A stretch of 52,219 bases of DNA from Akkermansia muciniphila. Lineage in GTDB: Bacteria; Verrucomicrobiota; Verrucomicrobiia; Limisphaerales; SXTU01. The notes under the pieces were generated by a model. It saw only the letters and a program-made list of their open reading frames with translations. It made no database searches and was not told the DNA's origin. The translations under genes were made by a program, and so were the position numbers. The number at the start of each line of letters is the position of its first letter. Position 1 is the stretch's first letter. Shown piece after piece: positions 43,365 to 52,179 of the stretch. Where the stretch lies: the NCBI GenBank assembly GCA_945874145.1, contig CAMCFN010000027.1:1-52219 (forward strand), written 5' to 3'.

Positions 43365-44156
43365 TTACTTCCCCACCGGACGGCGATACAGCTTGTGAAC
43401 GGCCGCTTGGTCCGTGCATTTCACCAGCAGTTCGTCAATGCACACGTGCGCCGGACGGCTGGCGCACCAGACGAGGATTTCGGCGATGTCGTTGGCCGTG
43501 AGCGGAATAACGCCTTCGTAAACCTTGGTGGACCGTTGCTCGTCGCCCTTGAAGCGGACCATGGAGAACTCCGTTTCCGCCATGCCGGGGTCAATGGTGC
43601 CCACGCGCACGCCGGTGCCGTTTAGTTCGAGGCGCAGCGAGCGGGTGATCATGATCTCCGCCGCCTTCACGCCGCAATACACCGAGCCGCCCTCGTAGGC
43701 CTGCCGGCCCGCGACGGAGCCAATGTTCAAAATGTAGCTGCCCGGATTCTTCACCATGAAGGGCAGCACCGCGCGGGTGACGCGCATGACACCCAGCAGG
43801 TTCGTCTGCACCATCGCTTCCCAGTCCTCGTCCTTGCCGTTGGCCACGGTGTCGAGTCCATGCGCGCCGCCGGCGTTGTTGACCAGCACGTCAATCTGCG
43901 GGGTCACCGAGGGGATGGCCTCGGCAAAGGCATTCACGCTCTTGGTGCTGCTCACGTCCAGCTTGTGGAAGTTCGCGGTCGGGGCTCCCAGCTTCTTCGC
44001 CTCGGCGGCCACGGCTTCGAGCTTGTCCGTGCGGCGGGCGCCGAGGATCAGGTTACAGCCCTCGGCGGCAAAGGCGCGGGCGGCGGCCGCACCGAATCCG
44101 CTGGAGGCACCGGTGATGAGAACCCACTTGTTGGCAAGACGTGATGACATAGGCAT
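43365..44156 (-). CDS. Short-chain dehydrogenase/reductase (YdfG-like)
   Basis: 263 residues. Classical SDR: nucleotide loop TGASSGFG near the N-terminus, GARR (NADP-type basic residues), DVSS, NNAGGAHG, catalytic Ser in NIGSVAGRQAYEGG, Tyr and Lys in YCGVK, and PGMAETEF. The order matches the NADP-dependent 3-hydroxy-acid/serine dehydrogenase YdfG group, but the substrate cannot be told from sequence. An ATG two codons downstream (44150) is equally plausible. It converges on the ankyrin gene with no obvious terminator. Cytoplasmic, not linked to the neighbouring cluster by orientation. Confidence 0.88.
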   Translation of the reverse strand: MPMSSRLANKWVLITGASSGFGAAAARAFAAEGCNLILGARRTDKLEAVAAEAKKLGAPTANFHKLDVSSTKSVNAFAEAIPSVTPQIDVLVNNAGGAHGLDTVANGKDEDWEAMVQTNLLGVMRVTRAVLPFMVKNPGSYILNIGSVAGRQAYEGGSVYCGVKAAEIMITRSLRLELNGTGVRVGTIDPGMAETEFSMVRFKGDEQRSTKVYEGVIPLTANDIAEILVWCASRPAHVCIDELLVKCTDQAAVHKLYRRPVGK

Positions 44157-44256
44157 GGATGTTAGTTAAGCGCGCGAAGTTCTAGCCGTCGCCCGCGCGG
44201 GCGCAAAGGAAAAAGGCCGGCTCGACTTTCCGGCGGCCGGCTTCTACACGTCGCCC

Positions 44257-45057
44257 GTGCACGATTGGTCCTCATTCCTGCTGGCGGCGGTGGCGGTGCT
44301 GTTCATCGGCCTTTCCAAGGCCGGTTTTGGCGGCGGTTTGGGAATGTTGACCACCCCGCTGTGCGTGCTGGCGTTCGGCCCGAAGGACGCCATCGGCATC
44401 CTGCTGCCCCTGCTGTGTGCGGGCGATGCGTTCAGCCTTTATCACTATTGGGGCAAGTGGGAGCGCAAGAATCTGAGGTTTCTCCTCCCGGGCGTGGTGG
44501 TCGGGGTGGTCATCGGCGTGCAGCTCATCGGGCGCTTCTCCGCGCGGGAGCTGAATGTGTGCATCGGGGTGCTCGCGGTGGCGTTCGTGGTCTTCCAGCT
44601 CACCAAGGAACGCATCTTTGCTGCGGAGGGAGCCTTTGCTCCGAACCATGCGTTTGGGGTGCCGTGCGGCATCGGGGCGGGCATCACCAGCACGTTTGCG
44701 CATGGGGCCGGACCGGTGGTGAGCGTCTTCCTGATTCCCCAGCAAATGCCCAAGGAACGCTATGTGGCCACCACGGTGCTTGTCTTCACCTGCATCAACT
44801 GGATCAAGATGCCGTTCTTCATGGTGGACCGGGAAATGATGAGCCTGCCGGTGCTTGCACCCGTCGCCATCATCAACCGCCACACGCTGGAGCAAAGCCT
44901 GACGTTTCTTCCGTTCATTCCGGCTGGGGTTTGGCTGGGCGTGTGGTTGAACCGCAAGTTCTCCGAGAAAACCTTCATGAAGGTGGTGTATGTGATGACC
45001 TTTGTGACTGGCGTGCAGCTCATCACCGGCTTCAACCCGGCGAAGTGGCTGCACTAG
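44257..45057 (+). CDS. TauE/SafE (DUF81) family membrane permease
   Basis: 266 residues from a GTG at 44257; no upstream in-frame ATG is available. Seven to eight hydrophobic helices with the family features: GLSKAGFGGGLGMLTTPL near the N-terminus, ALLPL-type loop (GILLPLLCAGD), and the mirrored second half with GIGAGITSTFAHGAGPVVSVFL. TauE/SafE proteins export sulfonates, sulfoacetate or other small organic anions, but the substrate is unknown here. It is divergent from the SDR and precedes the tRNA with no clear terminator between. Confidence 0.88.
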   Translation: MHDWSSFLLAAVAVLFIGLSKAGFGGGLGMLTTPLCVLAFGPKDAIGILLPLLCAGDAFSLYHYWGKWERKNLRFLLPGVVVGVVIGVQLIGRFSARELNVCIGVLAVAFVVFQLTKERIFAAEGAFAPNHAFGVPCGIGAGITSTFAHGAGPVVSVFLIPQQMPKERYVATTVLVFTCINWIKMPFFMVDREMMSLPVLAPVAIINRHTLEQSLTFLPFIPAGVWLGVWLNRKFSEKTFMKVVYVMTFVTGVQLITGFNPAKWLH

Positions 45058-45165
45058 GCGCACCGTTCCCTGACCAACTGCCCCATCCGCTGAAAACTCG
45101 ACAACGAAGCTGCCGCGCCCCGGGCAAGGAGAAAAACAGAGCCGACATTTTCTCCACCGTGCCTA

Positions 45166-45194
45166 TTGACGGGCGGAGAGCGGGTTTGTAGTTT
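45166..45194 (+). promoter_or_regulatory. Sigma70-type promoter for tRNA-Asn
   Basis: TTGACG (45166-45171) and TAGTTT (45189-45194) are separated by 17 bases. Transcription would start around 45201, about 10 bases before the tRNA. The -35 is a good match; the -10 is moderate. Confidence 0.55.
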
Positions 45195-45210
45195 CGCCCC
45201 GCTTTCGAGT

Positions 45211-45285
45211 TCCAAAGTAGCTCAATGGTAGAGCATCCGGCTGTTAACCGGAATGTTGTAGGTTCGAGTCCTACCTTTGGAGCCA
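45211..45285 (+). tRNA. tRNA-Asn (GTT)
   Basis: The acceptor stem TCCAAAG pairs with CTTTGGA, followed by discriminator G and an encoded CCA. The D arm has AGCTCAATGGTAGAGC, the anticodon stem is CCGG around loop CTGTTAA with anticodon GTT, and the T arm is GTAGGTTCGAGTCCTAC. All stems form cleanly, so it looks functional. The 3' end is a common integration site, and an integrase remnant follows. Confidence 0.97.
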
Positions 45286-45293
45286 TCTTCTTT

Positions 45294-45309
45294 CCCCGTG
45301 TTTACGGGG
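45294..45309 (+). terminator. Short hairpin after tRNA-Asn
   Basis: CCCCGT and ACGGGG pair around GTTT, nine bases after the CCA end. There is no strong U-tract (GAGTTCCTCC follows), so termination is plausible but weak. Confidence 0.4.
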
Positions 45310-45443
45310 GAGTTCCTCCTTCCGTGGGCCCCACTGCCAGTAAAATTTCCAGTAATTTGGGGCACGAAACACTGCCCCTTCACTACCGGCGAGGCCAGCG
45401 GCCTGCCCGCTTACTGCTCGGTAACGGGGAAAACAATTGAACC

Positions 45444-45611
45444 ATGAGGAAAAATGTCGCCGAAAACCGCTACCGACTCTACCAGCGTGCCAATGGGGTG
45501 TTCTACGCGGAGTGCGTTGTCAGCCGAAAGCAGCAGAGCCTCGGCACGAAGGACGTGGACATCGCAAAATCAATCCTTGGCGAGATGAGCGAAGCCAAGA
45601 GCGCTAGTTAA
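45444..45611 (+). pseudogene. N-terminal remnant of a tyrosine integrase
   Basis: A 55-codon frame (ATG 45444, TAA 45609-45611) reads YRLYQRANGVFYAECVVSRK then QQSLGTKDVDIAKSILGEM. This is the pattern of the N-terminal DNA-binding domain of phage-type tyrosine recombinases (strand-rich, G-V-F-Y, then SLGTKD, then a helix). The catalytic R-H-R-Y region is absent and the frame closes before it, so the gene is a fragment. It lies about 160 bases after the tRNA-Asn 3' end, the normal place for an integrase of a tRNA-inserted element. Upstream, two CCAGTAA direct repeats (45337 and 45349) and a GGGGCA...TGCCCC inverted repeat (45359-45378) are present. No second copy of the tRNA end was seen in the window. 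Confidence 0.68.
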
Positions 45612-45701
45612 ATCCAACGCGCAAGAGGGGTTGTTGTCCTCAAAGTTTGTGACCCGCTCACGCCCACGCGAACGTGGGCCGGTGTCGGAGCTTGAACCCA
45701 A

Positions 45702-46328
45702 TCAGTCCGCCGCGTCCTTCTGTTCCAAAAAGGCACGGATTGCCGCCAGTTCCGGTTCCCCCGCGATCGTGTGCTCTTTGGCATACTCCAGCCATTGGAT
45801 TTGGAGGCCTCCGTCTTGAAGAATTTGAACTTGGCTCCGCACCGGCGCAATCGGAATCACCGGGTCGAGCCTTCCGTGCGTGAGCAGCAGCCTTTGTTGG
45901 TTGGCGATGGCGGATTTCTCCCGCAACAACCGCCCCGGGTCATGCACGTAGCCGCTCACGCCCACCAAGCCCGCGAACCGGTGTGGGTAGCGAAGGCCTG
46001 TTTCAATGGTCATCAGGCATCCCTGTGAGAAGCCAAAGAGCACCGTCTCCTCGGTTGGATAACCATGTTCCCGCTGGGCATCCAGCAAGCGAAACAACAG
46101 GCGGACACTACGCTCAATATCGGCCCGGGCGTCCCCCGGAAACGCATACCACGAATAGCCGCCGTAGTATTCGTCCGGCGCGTTGACCAGCAGGTAATTC
46201 ATGTCCGGCAGATCGAGCGCTGACGGCAGCCAGCGGTAGCCGTCCATGCTGTCGCCCAGGCCGTGGAGCACGATCATGAGGCGGCGAGAACTCTGATTGA
46301 CGGCTGGAAGCAGTTCGGAAGAAAGCAT
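45702..46328 (-). CDS. Phospholipase/carboxylesterase family hydrolase
   Basis: 208 residues, no signal peptide. Alpha/beta hydrolase with HGLGDSMDGYRWL (oxyanion loop), nucleophile Ser in GFSQGCLMT, acid Asp in LTHGRLDPVIP, and His in YAKEHTIAG near the C-terminus. This is the carboxylesterase/phospholipase (YpfH/EstB) type that cleaves short-chain acyl esters. The triad is complete. It is divergent from the hydrolase at 46507. The integrase remnant upstream on the other side may mark an island edge, but composition is like its neighbours. Confidence 0.85.
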   Translation of the reverse strand: MLSSELLPAVNQSSRRLMIVLHGLGDSMDGYRWLPSALDLPDMNYLLVNAPDEYYGGYSWYAFPGDARADIERSVRLLFRLLDAQREHGYPTEETVLFGFSQGCLMTIETGLRYPHRFAGLVGVSGYVHDPGRLLREKSAIANQQRLLLTHGRLDPVIPIAPVRSQVQILQDGGLQIQWLEYAKEHTIAGEPELAAIRAFLEQKDAAD

Positions 46329-46506
46329 CCGGGTGGTTTAGCCGACCCGGGAGGCGTGGAGAAGCGCAAGTTGTCGGCCTGGCTGCGCATTATTGGGGCG
46401 ACTTGCTTTTGCAACCCCTCAGGAATCGGGGCGGGAGCAGGGGCGTCGTCGTCAGCTTTGCACTTGCTTGCAACTTTTAGGGCTCCTCGTCAGTTTGCTC
46501 CCCACC

Positions 46507-47835
46507 ATGCGCCACCTCGCTTTTCTATTCCTCGCCCTCGCAGGTTCTTCATTGGCTCAGCAGCCGCCGTATGATGTCTTTCCGCCGGCCGAGCCCCCCT
46601 ACTATCGGGTGCGCTACGCGGCCTCGACGAAACCGGGCGAACTGGTCTTTCCCGTGAACTACACCGTGTGGTTGCCGCCGGGTGTAAAAGTGCTGCGCGG
46701 CCTCATCGTCCACCAGCACGGCTGTGGCGAAGGCTCCTGCAAATCTGGCCTCACCGGCGCCTTTGACCTGCACTGGCAGGCGCTTGCCCAGAAGCACGGC
46801 TGCGCGTTGATGTCCCCTTCGTATGAGCAGCCCGACAAGGCCAACTGCCAGCTCTGGTGTGATCCGCGCAACGGCTCCGATACGGCGTTTCAGAAGTCGC
46901 TGACCGAGTTGGGTGCCAAGAGCGGCCATCCGGAGTTGGCGACGGTCCCATGGGCCCTTTGGGGACACAGTGGCGGCGGGCATTGGGCCGGCGGCATGGT
47001 GCTGTTGCACCCGGAACGCGTCGCGGCGGCATGGCTTCGCTCCGGCGTGCCCCCGGTGAAAGCCGCCGAGGGCAAACCTGCGCCCTACACCATTTCCAAC
47101 GCCGCGTGCCTAGTGCCGGTGATGTGCAATCTCGGCACCAAGGAAGGCGTGACCGACAAGACCAACCGCTTTGCCGGCGTCTGGCCGGGCGTGGAAACCT
47201 TCTTCACGACGATGCGAGCCAAGGGTGCGCTCATCTGCGTCTCCGCCGATCCGCTAACCAGTCACGAGTGCGGCAATCAACGCTACCTCGCCATACCTTG
47301 GCTCGACGCCTGCCTCACCGCTCGCCTGCCTGCCACGGGTGGCAACCCGCTGAAACTGATGCCGGCAGCGGATGCCTGGATTGCCCCGCTGCACACGGGG
47401 GGGGCTACCGTCATCGCCCCCGTGCCGGCAGCGAAGTTTGCCGGGCCGACGGAGCGGACGGTGTGGCTCCCCAATGAGCTGATTGCCAAAGCCTGGGCGC
47501 AGTATGTCAAAGACTCCGCCGTGACCGATGTCACCCCACCTCCGGCTCCCATGAACCTCCGCGTCCGGGGAAATGAGCTGAGCTGGGAAGCCACCGCCGA
47601 CCTCGAAAGCGGTCTCGCCAGCTTCATCATCGAGCGCGACGGCCAGTTCCTCGCCAACGTCCCTGAGCAAGGGAAGAACCCGTTTGGCCGCCCGATCTTC
47701 CAAAACCTCCAATACAGCGACACCCCAAGCCAACCGCTGGTCCAAATGCGTTTTACCGATGCCAAAGTGGTAGCTGGCAAGACCCATCAGTATCGCGTGA
47801 TCGCGGTGAACACGGTTGGGCTGAGGTCAAAATAG
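46507..47835 (+). CDS. Exported alpha/beta hydrolase with C-terminal Fn3-like domain
   Basis: 442 residues from the ATG at 46507, which begins a signal peptide ([18 protein letters not shown]). The body is hydrolase-like: [19 protein letters not shown] (oxyanion region) and nucleophile Ser in [15 protein letters not shown]; the acid and His are less clear. The last 100 residues ([20 protein letters not shown], then [15 protein letters not shown]) form a fibronectin type III domain. Such secreted esterase-like proteins often act on polysaccharide side chains. It converges on the gene ending at 47900. Cysteines are numerous (CGEGSCK, CQLWCDP), consistent with disulfides in an exported protein. 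Confidence 0.76.
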   Translation: MRHLAFLFLALAGSSLAQQPPYDVFPPAEPPYYRVRYAASTKPGELVFPVNYTVWLPPGVKVLRGLIVHQHGCGEGSCKSGLTGAFDLHWQALAQKHGCALMSPSYEQPDKANCQLWCDPRNGSDTAFQKSLTELGAKSGHPELATVPWALWGHSGGGHWAGGMVLLHPERVAAAWLRSGVPPVKAAEGKPAPYTISNAACLVPVMCNLGTKEGVTDKTNRFAGVWPGVETFFTTMRAKGALICVSADPLTSHECGNQRYLAIPWLDACLTARLPATGGNPLKLMPAADAWIAPLHTGGATVIAPVPAAKFAGPTERTVWLPNELIAKAWAQYVKDSAVTDVTPPPAPMNLRVRGNELSWEATADLESGLASFIIERDGQFLANVPEQGKNPFGRPIFQNLQYSDTPSQPLVQMRFTDAKVVAGKTHQYRVIAVNTVGLRSK

Positions 47836-47899
47836 CCGCCCGGTGCTTCATTCCTTTGCTAAAAGCCTCCGATGGCTACGGCAGGCCGAAGAGTCCGAT

Positions 47900-48904
47900 T
47901 CACGGTTTTGCCTGTGCGACCACCAGAGCCAACTGCCCTTTGACCTCCTTCCGCCAGACGTTCGCGTCTGCCTCCACGTAGGACTGGTGCCCCAACTTGG
48001 GGAAGACCACGAGCGACTTTTCACCGCCGAGCCGCTCGTAAATGCGCTCGACCTCGCGGACGTAAACGCGCGGATCTTTAGCCCCGTGCATCAAGAGCGT
48101 TGGACACCGCACTGATGGAGCATAGTCCACGGGGTTGTGGGCAAACGCATCGAAGCCGCCGGTTTGGCCGCCCCAGAACACGAGTAGTTCCGCGAACGGA
48201 AAGGACGGCAGCCGCATCGCGTGGAAGCGGTGTTGCACGGTCGTCAGCATCCGGTCAAAGGGACATTCTAGAATGAGCGCGTCCGGCCTCACTCCCTGCA
48301 CATGGAGCGCGCGCAGGCAGGCTGCCGCCCCCATCGAAACACCGTAGAGCACGCGGGGCTTGCTCGGCGCGAGCTTCGCCGCTTCTGCGAAGGCCGCCGC
48401 CACGTCCTCCGCCTCGTGCCAGCCCACGCTCGTAGTGTCGCCTGCCGAACCGCCGCTGCCGTGAAAGTCCACCAGCAGCGTGTTCCAGCCCAGCGCGTGG
48501 AACTCAGCAGCGGGCGGGAGCAGCGCAGCCTTGCTCGCGCCGTAGCCGTGGAAAAGCAGGATGGTGCCATTGGTTGTTGGTGGGATGGCGGGGACGAACC
48601 ACGCCGCCAATTGAATGCCCTTCGCTCCGGGGAAGTGGACAGTTTGAAACTCCAACCCTACGTCCTTCGGCGTCTGGCGGTTCTCCGGTCGCGTCAGCGT
48701 CACGCCAGTCAGCAGCACCCGCGCCTTGGCGAGGCCGCCGAGTTTCTCCGGCGACGCCGTCCGCTCGCCGCTCCGCACGAAGCGCGACATTGCCCGCGCG
48801 TGTGCCCAGGCAATGACATTACCCGCGACGACGCCAGCCACTAGCAGGATGGTCACGGCCAAGCGCCAGTGCGCTCGGAATCCATGCAGCAAGCTTTTTA
48901 CCAT
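47900..48904 (-). CDS. Membrane-anchored alpha/beta hydrolase
   Basis: 334 residues. An N-terminal helix (LAVTILLVAGVVAGNVIAWAH) anchors it. The hydrolase domain has LLFHGYGASKAALLP (oxyanion loop), DFHGSGGSAGD, nucleophile Ser in YGVSMGAAACLRA, DPRVY for the acid and GHQSYV for the catalytic His, as in FrsA/BAAT-type and serine aminopeptidase-like hydrolases. All three catalytic residues can be assigned. It begins 5 bases after the GIDE-LemA fusion gene and is therefore probably co-transcribed. Substrate unknown; the active site would face outside the cytoplasm if the helix is an anchor. Confidence 0.82.
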   Translation of the reverse strand: MVKSLLHGFRAHWRLAVTILLVAGVVAGNVIAWAHARAMSRFVRSGERTASPEKLGGLAKARVLLTGVTLTRPENRQTPKDVGLEFQTVHFPGAKGIQLAAWFVPAIPPTTNGTILLFHGYGASKAALLPPAAEFHALGWNTLLVDFHGSGGSAGDTTSVGWHEAEDVAAAFAEAAKLAPSKPRVLYGVSMGAAACLRALHVQGVRPDALILECPFDRMLTTVQHRFHAMRLPSFPFAELLVFWGGQTGGFDAFAHNPVDYAPSVRCPTLLMHGAKDPRVYVREVERIYERLGGEKSLVVFPKLGHQSYVEADANVWRKEVKGQLALVVAQAKP

Positions 48905-48909
48905 TCAGG

Positions 48910-50226
48910 CTACGGCGCGAAGTTCACGGCCACCGGCTCGCGCTCGAAGTCGTTCGCCAGCATGAGCGGCTGCGGTTGCAGTCCCCCCAGCGCCGCGACA
49001 AAGCGGTCGGGGATGACCTCCAGCCGCGTGTTGTAGTAGGTGGCAATTTCGTTGAAGTAGCCCCGCGCCAGCGCGATGCGGTGCTCCGTGTCCACGAGCG
49101 ATTTCTGGAGTTCGAGGAACAGCGGCTGCGCGGTGAGTTCGGGATAAGCCTCGCGCACGGCGACGAGGATTTTGGTGCAAGCCGCATAGTCTGGCCCGGC
49201 CACTCCGGGCGGCGTGGCGGTCTGTTGCGCGCGGAGCAGGGCGATGCTTTCCTGCAACTTCGCCTCGTGGTCGCGCAGGCCGGTGACGGTGGCGACGAGA
49301 TTCGGGATGAGGTCGAAGCGGCGCTTGAGTTGCACGTCCACTTGCGCCCAGCCCTGTCGCACGCGCTGGCGCAGGTCAATGAGGCTGTTGAAGACCATCC
49401 ACACCCAGCCGAGCGCGACCGTGAGTCCGAAGCCAAACGCGGGCAGCAGATAAACCGGCCATTGCCGCTGCAAGTCGCGGCCTTGCACGCCATCGCGCCA
49501 CACGAAGCCGCCGACCGCCAGCACGAGGCCGAAGATGAGCCAGCCCCAGAATGCCCACGCGAAGCCCGAGCTGATTTGCTGCTCGCTGCGCGTCGAGATC
49601 AGGAACATCGGCGCGCTCTTGTCCGCCGCGATTTCTGGCGCGACCACGCCCGCCCGCTCGCGCGACTGCCCCATAACGTAGATGGGCGTGTGCAGCGGGA
49701 GGGCGTGCTCATGGAAGTGCCTCCGGCCCGTCGAGTTCATGATGCCACCTGCCGGGCCTTTGCCGTAGTATAGCGCGTCCCAACTCGTGCAGGTCTGGTC
49801 GAAGACGCTGAGCGCCTCAATGTCTGCGCCTTCAGGCCGCACCAACACCGCGCCGGAGTCGTCGTTCAGGTAAAAGGGAATCATCTCGCCGCCGCTCGCC
49901 ACCGTGGTCCAGCCGCGCTCCGTCCGCCTGCGGGTCTGGGTCTTGCCGTTGCTGTCGGTGTAAGTCTCGGTGACGGTGCGCTCCCATTCCTCGTCCACGC
50001 CCCACGAGTAGTGAACACAACGGCATTCCGCGAGGAAGCTCTTAAGCGGCGAATCAATTTCCGCCGTGCCCTTTAGCTCGACGAGGCCGATGAACACGCC
50101 CGTGGTCTTCGACGTGGGCAAGTTGTCCACGAGCCGGCGACGCCTGCCCGCGCGCAACGCGCCGAGCAGGCACAGGAAACCCAGCACGCAGCCAATCACT
50201 GGCAGCCACGGGACAAGCTCGTTCAT
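48910..50226 (-). CDS. GIDE domain fused to LemA family membrane protein
   Basis: 438 residues. A helix at 5-27, then a GIDE (E3-ligase-like, PF12483) domain: RRRRLVDNLPTSKTTGVFIGLVELKGTA, SPLKSFLAECRCVHYSWGV, GEMIPFYLNDDSGAVLVRP. Two further helices (FAWAFWGWLIFGLVLAVGG and YLLPAFGFGLTVALGW) lead into LemA: MVFNSLIDLRQRVRQGWAQVDVQLKRRFDLIPNLV, VREAYPELTA, RIALARGYFNEIATYYNT. LemA and GIDE are normally separate membrane proteins, so the fusion is notable. LemA proteins are helical membrane proteins of unclear role; GIDE is related to the sensor domain of MULAN-type ligases, without a RING here. Likely in an operon with the downstream hydrolase. Confidence 0.85.
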   Translation of the reverse strand: MNELVPWLPVIGCVLGFLCLLGALRAGRRRRLVDNLPTSKTTGVFIGLVELKGTAEIDSPLKSFLAECRCVHYSWGVDEEWERTVTETYTDSNGKTQTRRRTERGWTTVASGGEMIPFYLNDDSGAVLVRPEGADIEALSVFDQTCTSWDALYYGKGPAGGIMNSTGRRHFHEHALPLHTPIYVMGQSRERAGVVAPEIAADKSAPMFLISTRSEQQISSGFAWAFWGWLIFGLVLAVGGFVWRDGVQGRDLQRQWPVYLLPAFGFGLTVALGWVWMVFNSLIDLRQRVRQGWAQVDVQLKRRFDLIPNLVATVTGLRDHEAKLQESIALLRAQQTATPPGVAGPDYAACTKILVAVREAYPELTAQPLFLELQKSLVDTEHRIALARGYFNEIATYYNTRLEVIPDRFVAALGGLQPQPLMLANDFEREPVAVNFAP

Positions 50227-50287
50227 GGCCCTTGGCTATAGCAAAGCCGGACGGGGGAAGGACACTACAGAAACCGGGCGGGAGTGG

Positions 50288-50299
50288 AGCAGGCCTGCT
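50288..50299. promoter_or_regulatory. Palindrome upstream of marR-type gene
   Basis: AGCAGGCCTGCT is a perfect 12-bp palindrome, 78 bases before the regulator start. MarR proteins often repress their own operon through inverted repeats near the promoter. The assignment is by position only, and the palindrome is more GC-rich than usual MarR sites. Confidence 0.3.
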
Positions 50300-50377
50300 G
50301 TTCGCCACTTTCTCCAATAACCTGCCCAGATTTCTCAATGGTGACATCTCAACAATCGCCTGCTAAACCATGCGCCA

Positions 50378-50842
50378 ATGAAACGCAAAACAACTTCTCC
50401 CGGCCCGCGCTACGCGGCGCTCATCCAGTTGCTCCGCACGGCGGAGGAGCTGTGGAACGCCAGCCGCGTCTTCTTCGCCCGCTGGGACTTAAGCCCCAGC
50501 CAGTTCAACCTCCTCAACGTCCTCACCGACTATCCGGACGGCTGCACGCAGTCCGACCTCAGCCGCCAGCTCATCATGCACCGCTCAAACGTCACTGGCC
50601 TCGTTGACCGCCTTGAGGAGCGTGGCTTGGTCGCACGTAAAGAGAACGCCACTGACCGCCGCGCCTGGCTCGTCGTCCTCACGCCGACCGCGCGCAAGCT
50701 GCTGGCTGAGATTTCCCCACACTACTACGCCGCCGCCGAACTGGTCTGGGGCAAGCTCCCCGCCGACCGTGCCGAGAAGCTGCTCACCGAACTCGCCGTC
50801 ATCAGCGAAAACGCCACCCGCGCCGCCCAAGCCAATTCCTAA
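50378..50842 (+). CDS. MarR family transcriptional regulator
   Basis: 154 residues. Winged helix-turn-helix: SPSQFNLLNVLTDYPDG, CTQSDLSRQLIMHRSNVTGLVDRLEERGLV (recognition helix), and wing KENATDRRAWLVVLT. The N- and C-terminal helices form the dimer face. It ends 9 bases before the LplT-like transporter and probably regulates it. No conserved Cys near the N-terminus, so an oxidation-sensing type is unlikely; the ligand is unknown. A 12-bp palindrome lies upstream. Confidence 0.93.
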   Translation: MKRKTTSPGPRYAALIQLLRTAEELWNASRVFFARWDLSPSQFNLLNVLTDYPDGCTQSDLSRQLIMHRSNVTGLVDRLEERGLVARKENATDRRAWLVVLTPTARKLLAEISPHYYAAAELVWGKLPADRAEKLLTELAVISENATRAAQANS

Positions 50843-50851
50843 ACCACCCCC

Positions 50852-52141
50852 ATGAAATCTAACCGCAACTATCCACTGCTCCTCGCCAGCCAGTTCCTCG
50901 GCGCGCTGGGCGACAACGCCATCCTCGCCGTCATCGTCGGCCAGCTCACGCTGCTGGCGAAGACCGGCGCCATCACCTCGGACGAGCTGCGCACCCGCAG
51001 CACGATTTACACAAGCATCTTGTTCATCCCCTACATCCTGCTTGCGCCGCTCGCCGGCTACCTCAACGACCGCTACGCGAAGACCTCGTGGCTCGCCGGC
51101 GGAAACTTCCTCAAGCTGCTGGGCACTGCCATGTGCGCCATGAGCATCTGGTTCGGCTACATCTGGCAGGCCCCGGGCTACTTCCTTGTCGGCATCGGTG
51201 CGACGGTTTATGGCCCGGCCAAATACGGCATCCTCCCCGAAATCCTCCCCCGCGAGCGCCTCGTCAAGGCCAACGGCATGGTCGAACTGCTCACGCTGCT
51301 CGCCATCCTCATGGGCGCCATCGTCGGCTCGGTGATGGTGGACCAACTTCCCGTCGGCACCTGCTACATCATCGTCGCTGGCATCTTCGGTGCCTCCCTC
51401 GCCTTGAACTTCTTCATGGAGCGCACGCCCTCCGATGCGAACGTCCGCGTTGGCCAGAGCGTTGGCGAGTTCTTCGGTCACTTCGGCGCGCTGTTCGCGG
51501 GGCCTCGGCTGGGCAAAGTCCTCGTCGGCACCGCGCTCTTCTGGGTCTGCGGCGCGACCATGAAAATCAACTTCCAGGCGTGGGGCCTCGACGTGCTCAA
51601 GCTCCCCGACAACACCCAAATCGCCCTGCTCGGTCTGTGGCTCAGTGTCGGTGTCATGGCCGGCAGCCTCACCGCCGGCAAGCTCCTCGCCGTGAGCGAC
51701 CTCAGCCGCACACGTCGCTACGGCGTCCTGCTCGCGGGGATGTTGCTCGCGGTCTTCGCCGTCGAGCCACTGGGCCTGCAGCACATCGGTCAGCAACTTA
51801 TCCAGAAGGCCGGCCCCGGTGGCGGGCAGCAGACCGTGCTCGTCATCCTCCCTGTGGTGATGGGCCTGCTCATCGGCGCGGGCTTCGCAGCGGGCCTGTT
51901 CCTTATCCCGCTCAACGCCGCGCTCCAGGCCGAGTCCGACCCCACCAAGCTGGGCAAGACCATTGCCGTGCAGAACTTCTGCGACAATCTCGGCATGGTC
52001 ATCGCGGGTCTGCTGGTCTTCATCTGCGTGAAGATGCACCTCTCCGCCTCCCAAGTCTTCCTCGTCCTCGCGGTCATGGTGGCCGCCGCGCTCACCTGGC
52101 TCAAATTCCCGACATCCGTGAAGGAGGAGGTAAAGCAGTGA
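50852..52141 (+). CDS. lplT: LplT-like MFS transporter (lysophospholipid transporter family)
   Basis: 429 residues, about twelve helices. N-terminal QFLGALGDNAILAVIVGQL, loop LAPLAGYLNDRYAKTSWL, and YGPAKYGILPEILPRERLVKANGMVE are typical of LplT, which flips lysophospholipids into the inner leaflet for re-acylation. In the E. coli case it works with the acyltransferase Aas; here the window ends 78 bases later, so the next gene cannot be read. A MarR gene precedes it by 9 bases. The alternative is a related MFS sugar/phosphate carrier, but the PAKYGILPE block favours LplT. Confidence 0.85.
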   Translation: MKSNRNYPLLLASQFLGALGDNAILAVIVGQLTLLAKTGAITSDELRTRSTIYTSILFIPYILLAPLAGYLNDRYAKTSWLAGGNFLKLLGTAMCAMSIWFGYIWQAPGYFLVGIGATVYGPAKYGILPEILPRERLVKANGMVELLTLLAILMGAIVGSVMVDQLPVGTCYIIVAGIFGASLALNFFMERTPSDANVRVGQSVGEFFGHFGALFAGPRLGKVLVGTALFWVCGATMKINFQAWGLDVLKLPDNTQIALLGLWLSVGVMAGSLTAGKLLAVSDLSRTRRYGVLLAGMLLAVFAVEPLGLQHIGQQLIQKAGPGGGQQTVLVILPVVMGLLIGAGFAAGLFLIPLNAALQAESDPTKLGKTIAVQNFCDNLGMVIAGLLVFICVKMHLSASQVFLVLAVMVAAALTWLKFPTSVKEEVKQ

Positions 52142-52179
52142 ACTGATTGGCTACCCACGAAACACGCGAAAGGACACGC

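Noticed and set aside
50585-52054. 489-codon minus-strand frame opposite the LplT-like gene
   Set aside because: The opposite strand encodes a clean 12-helix transporter, and the antisense product is an acidic, low-complexity chain.
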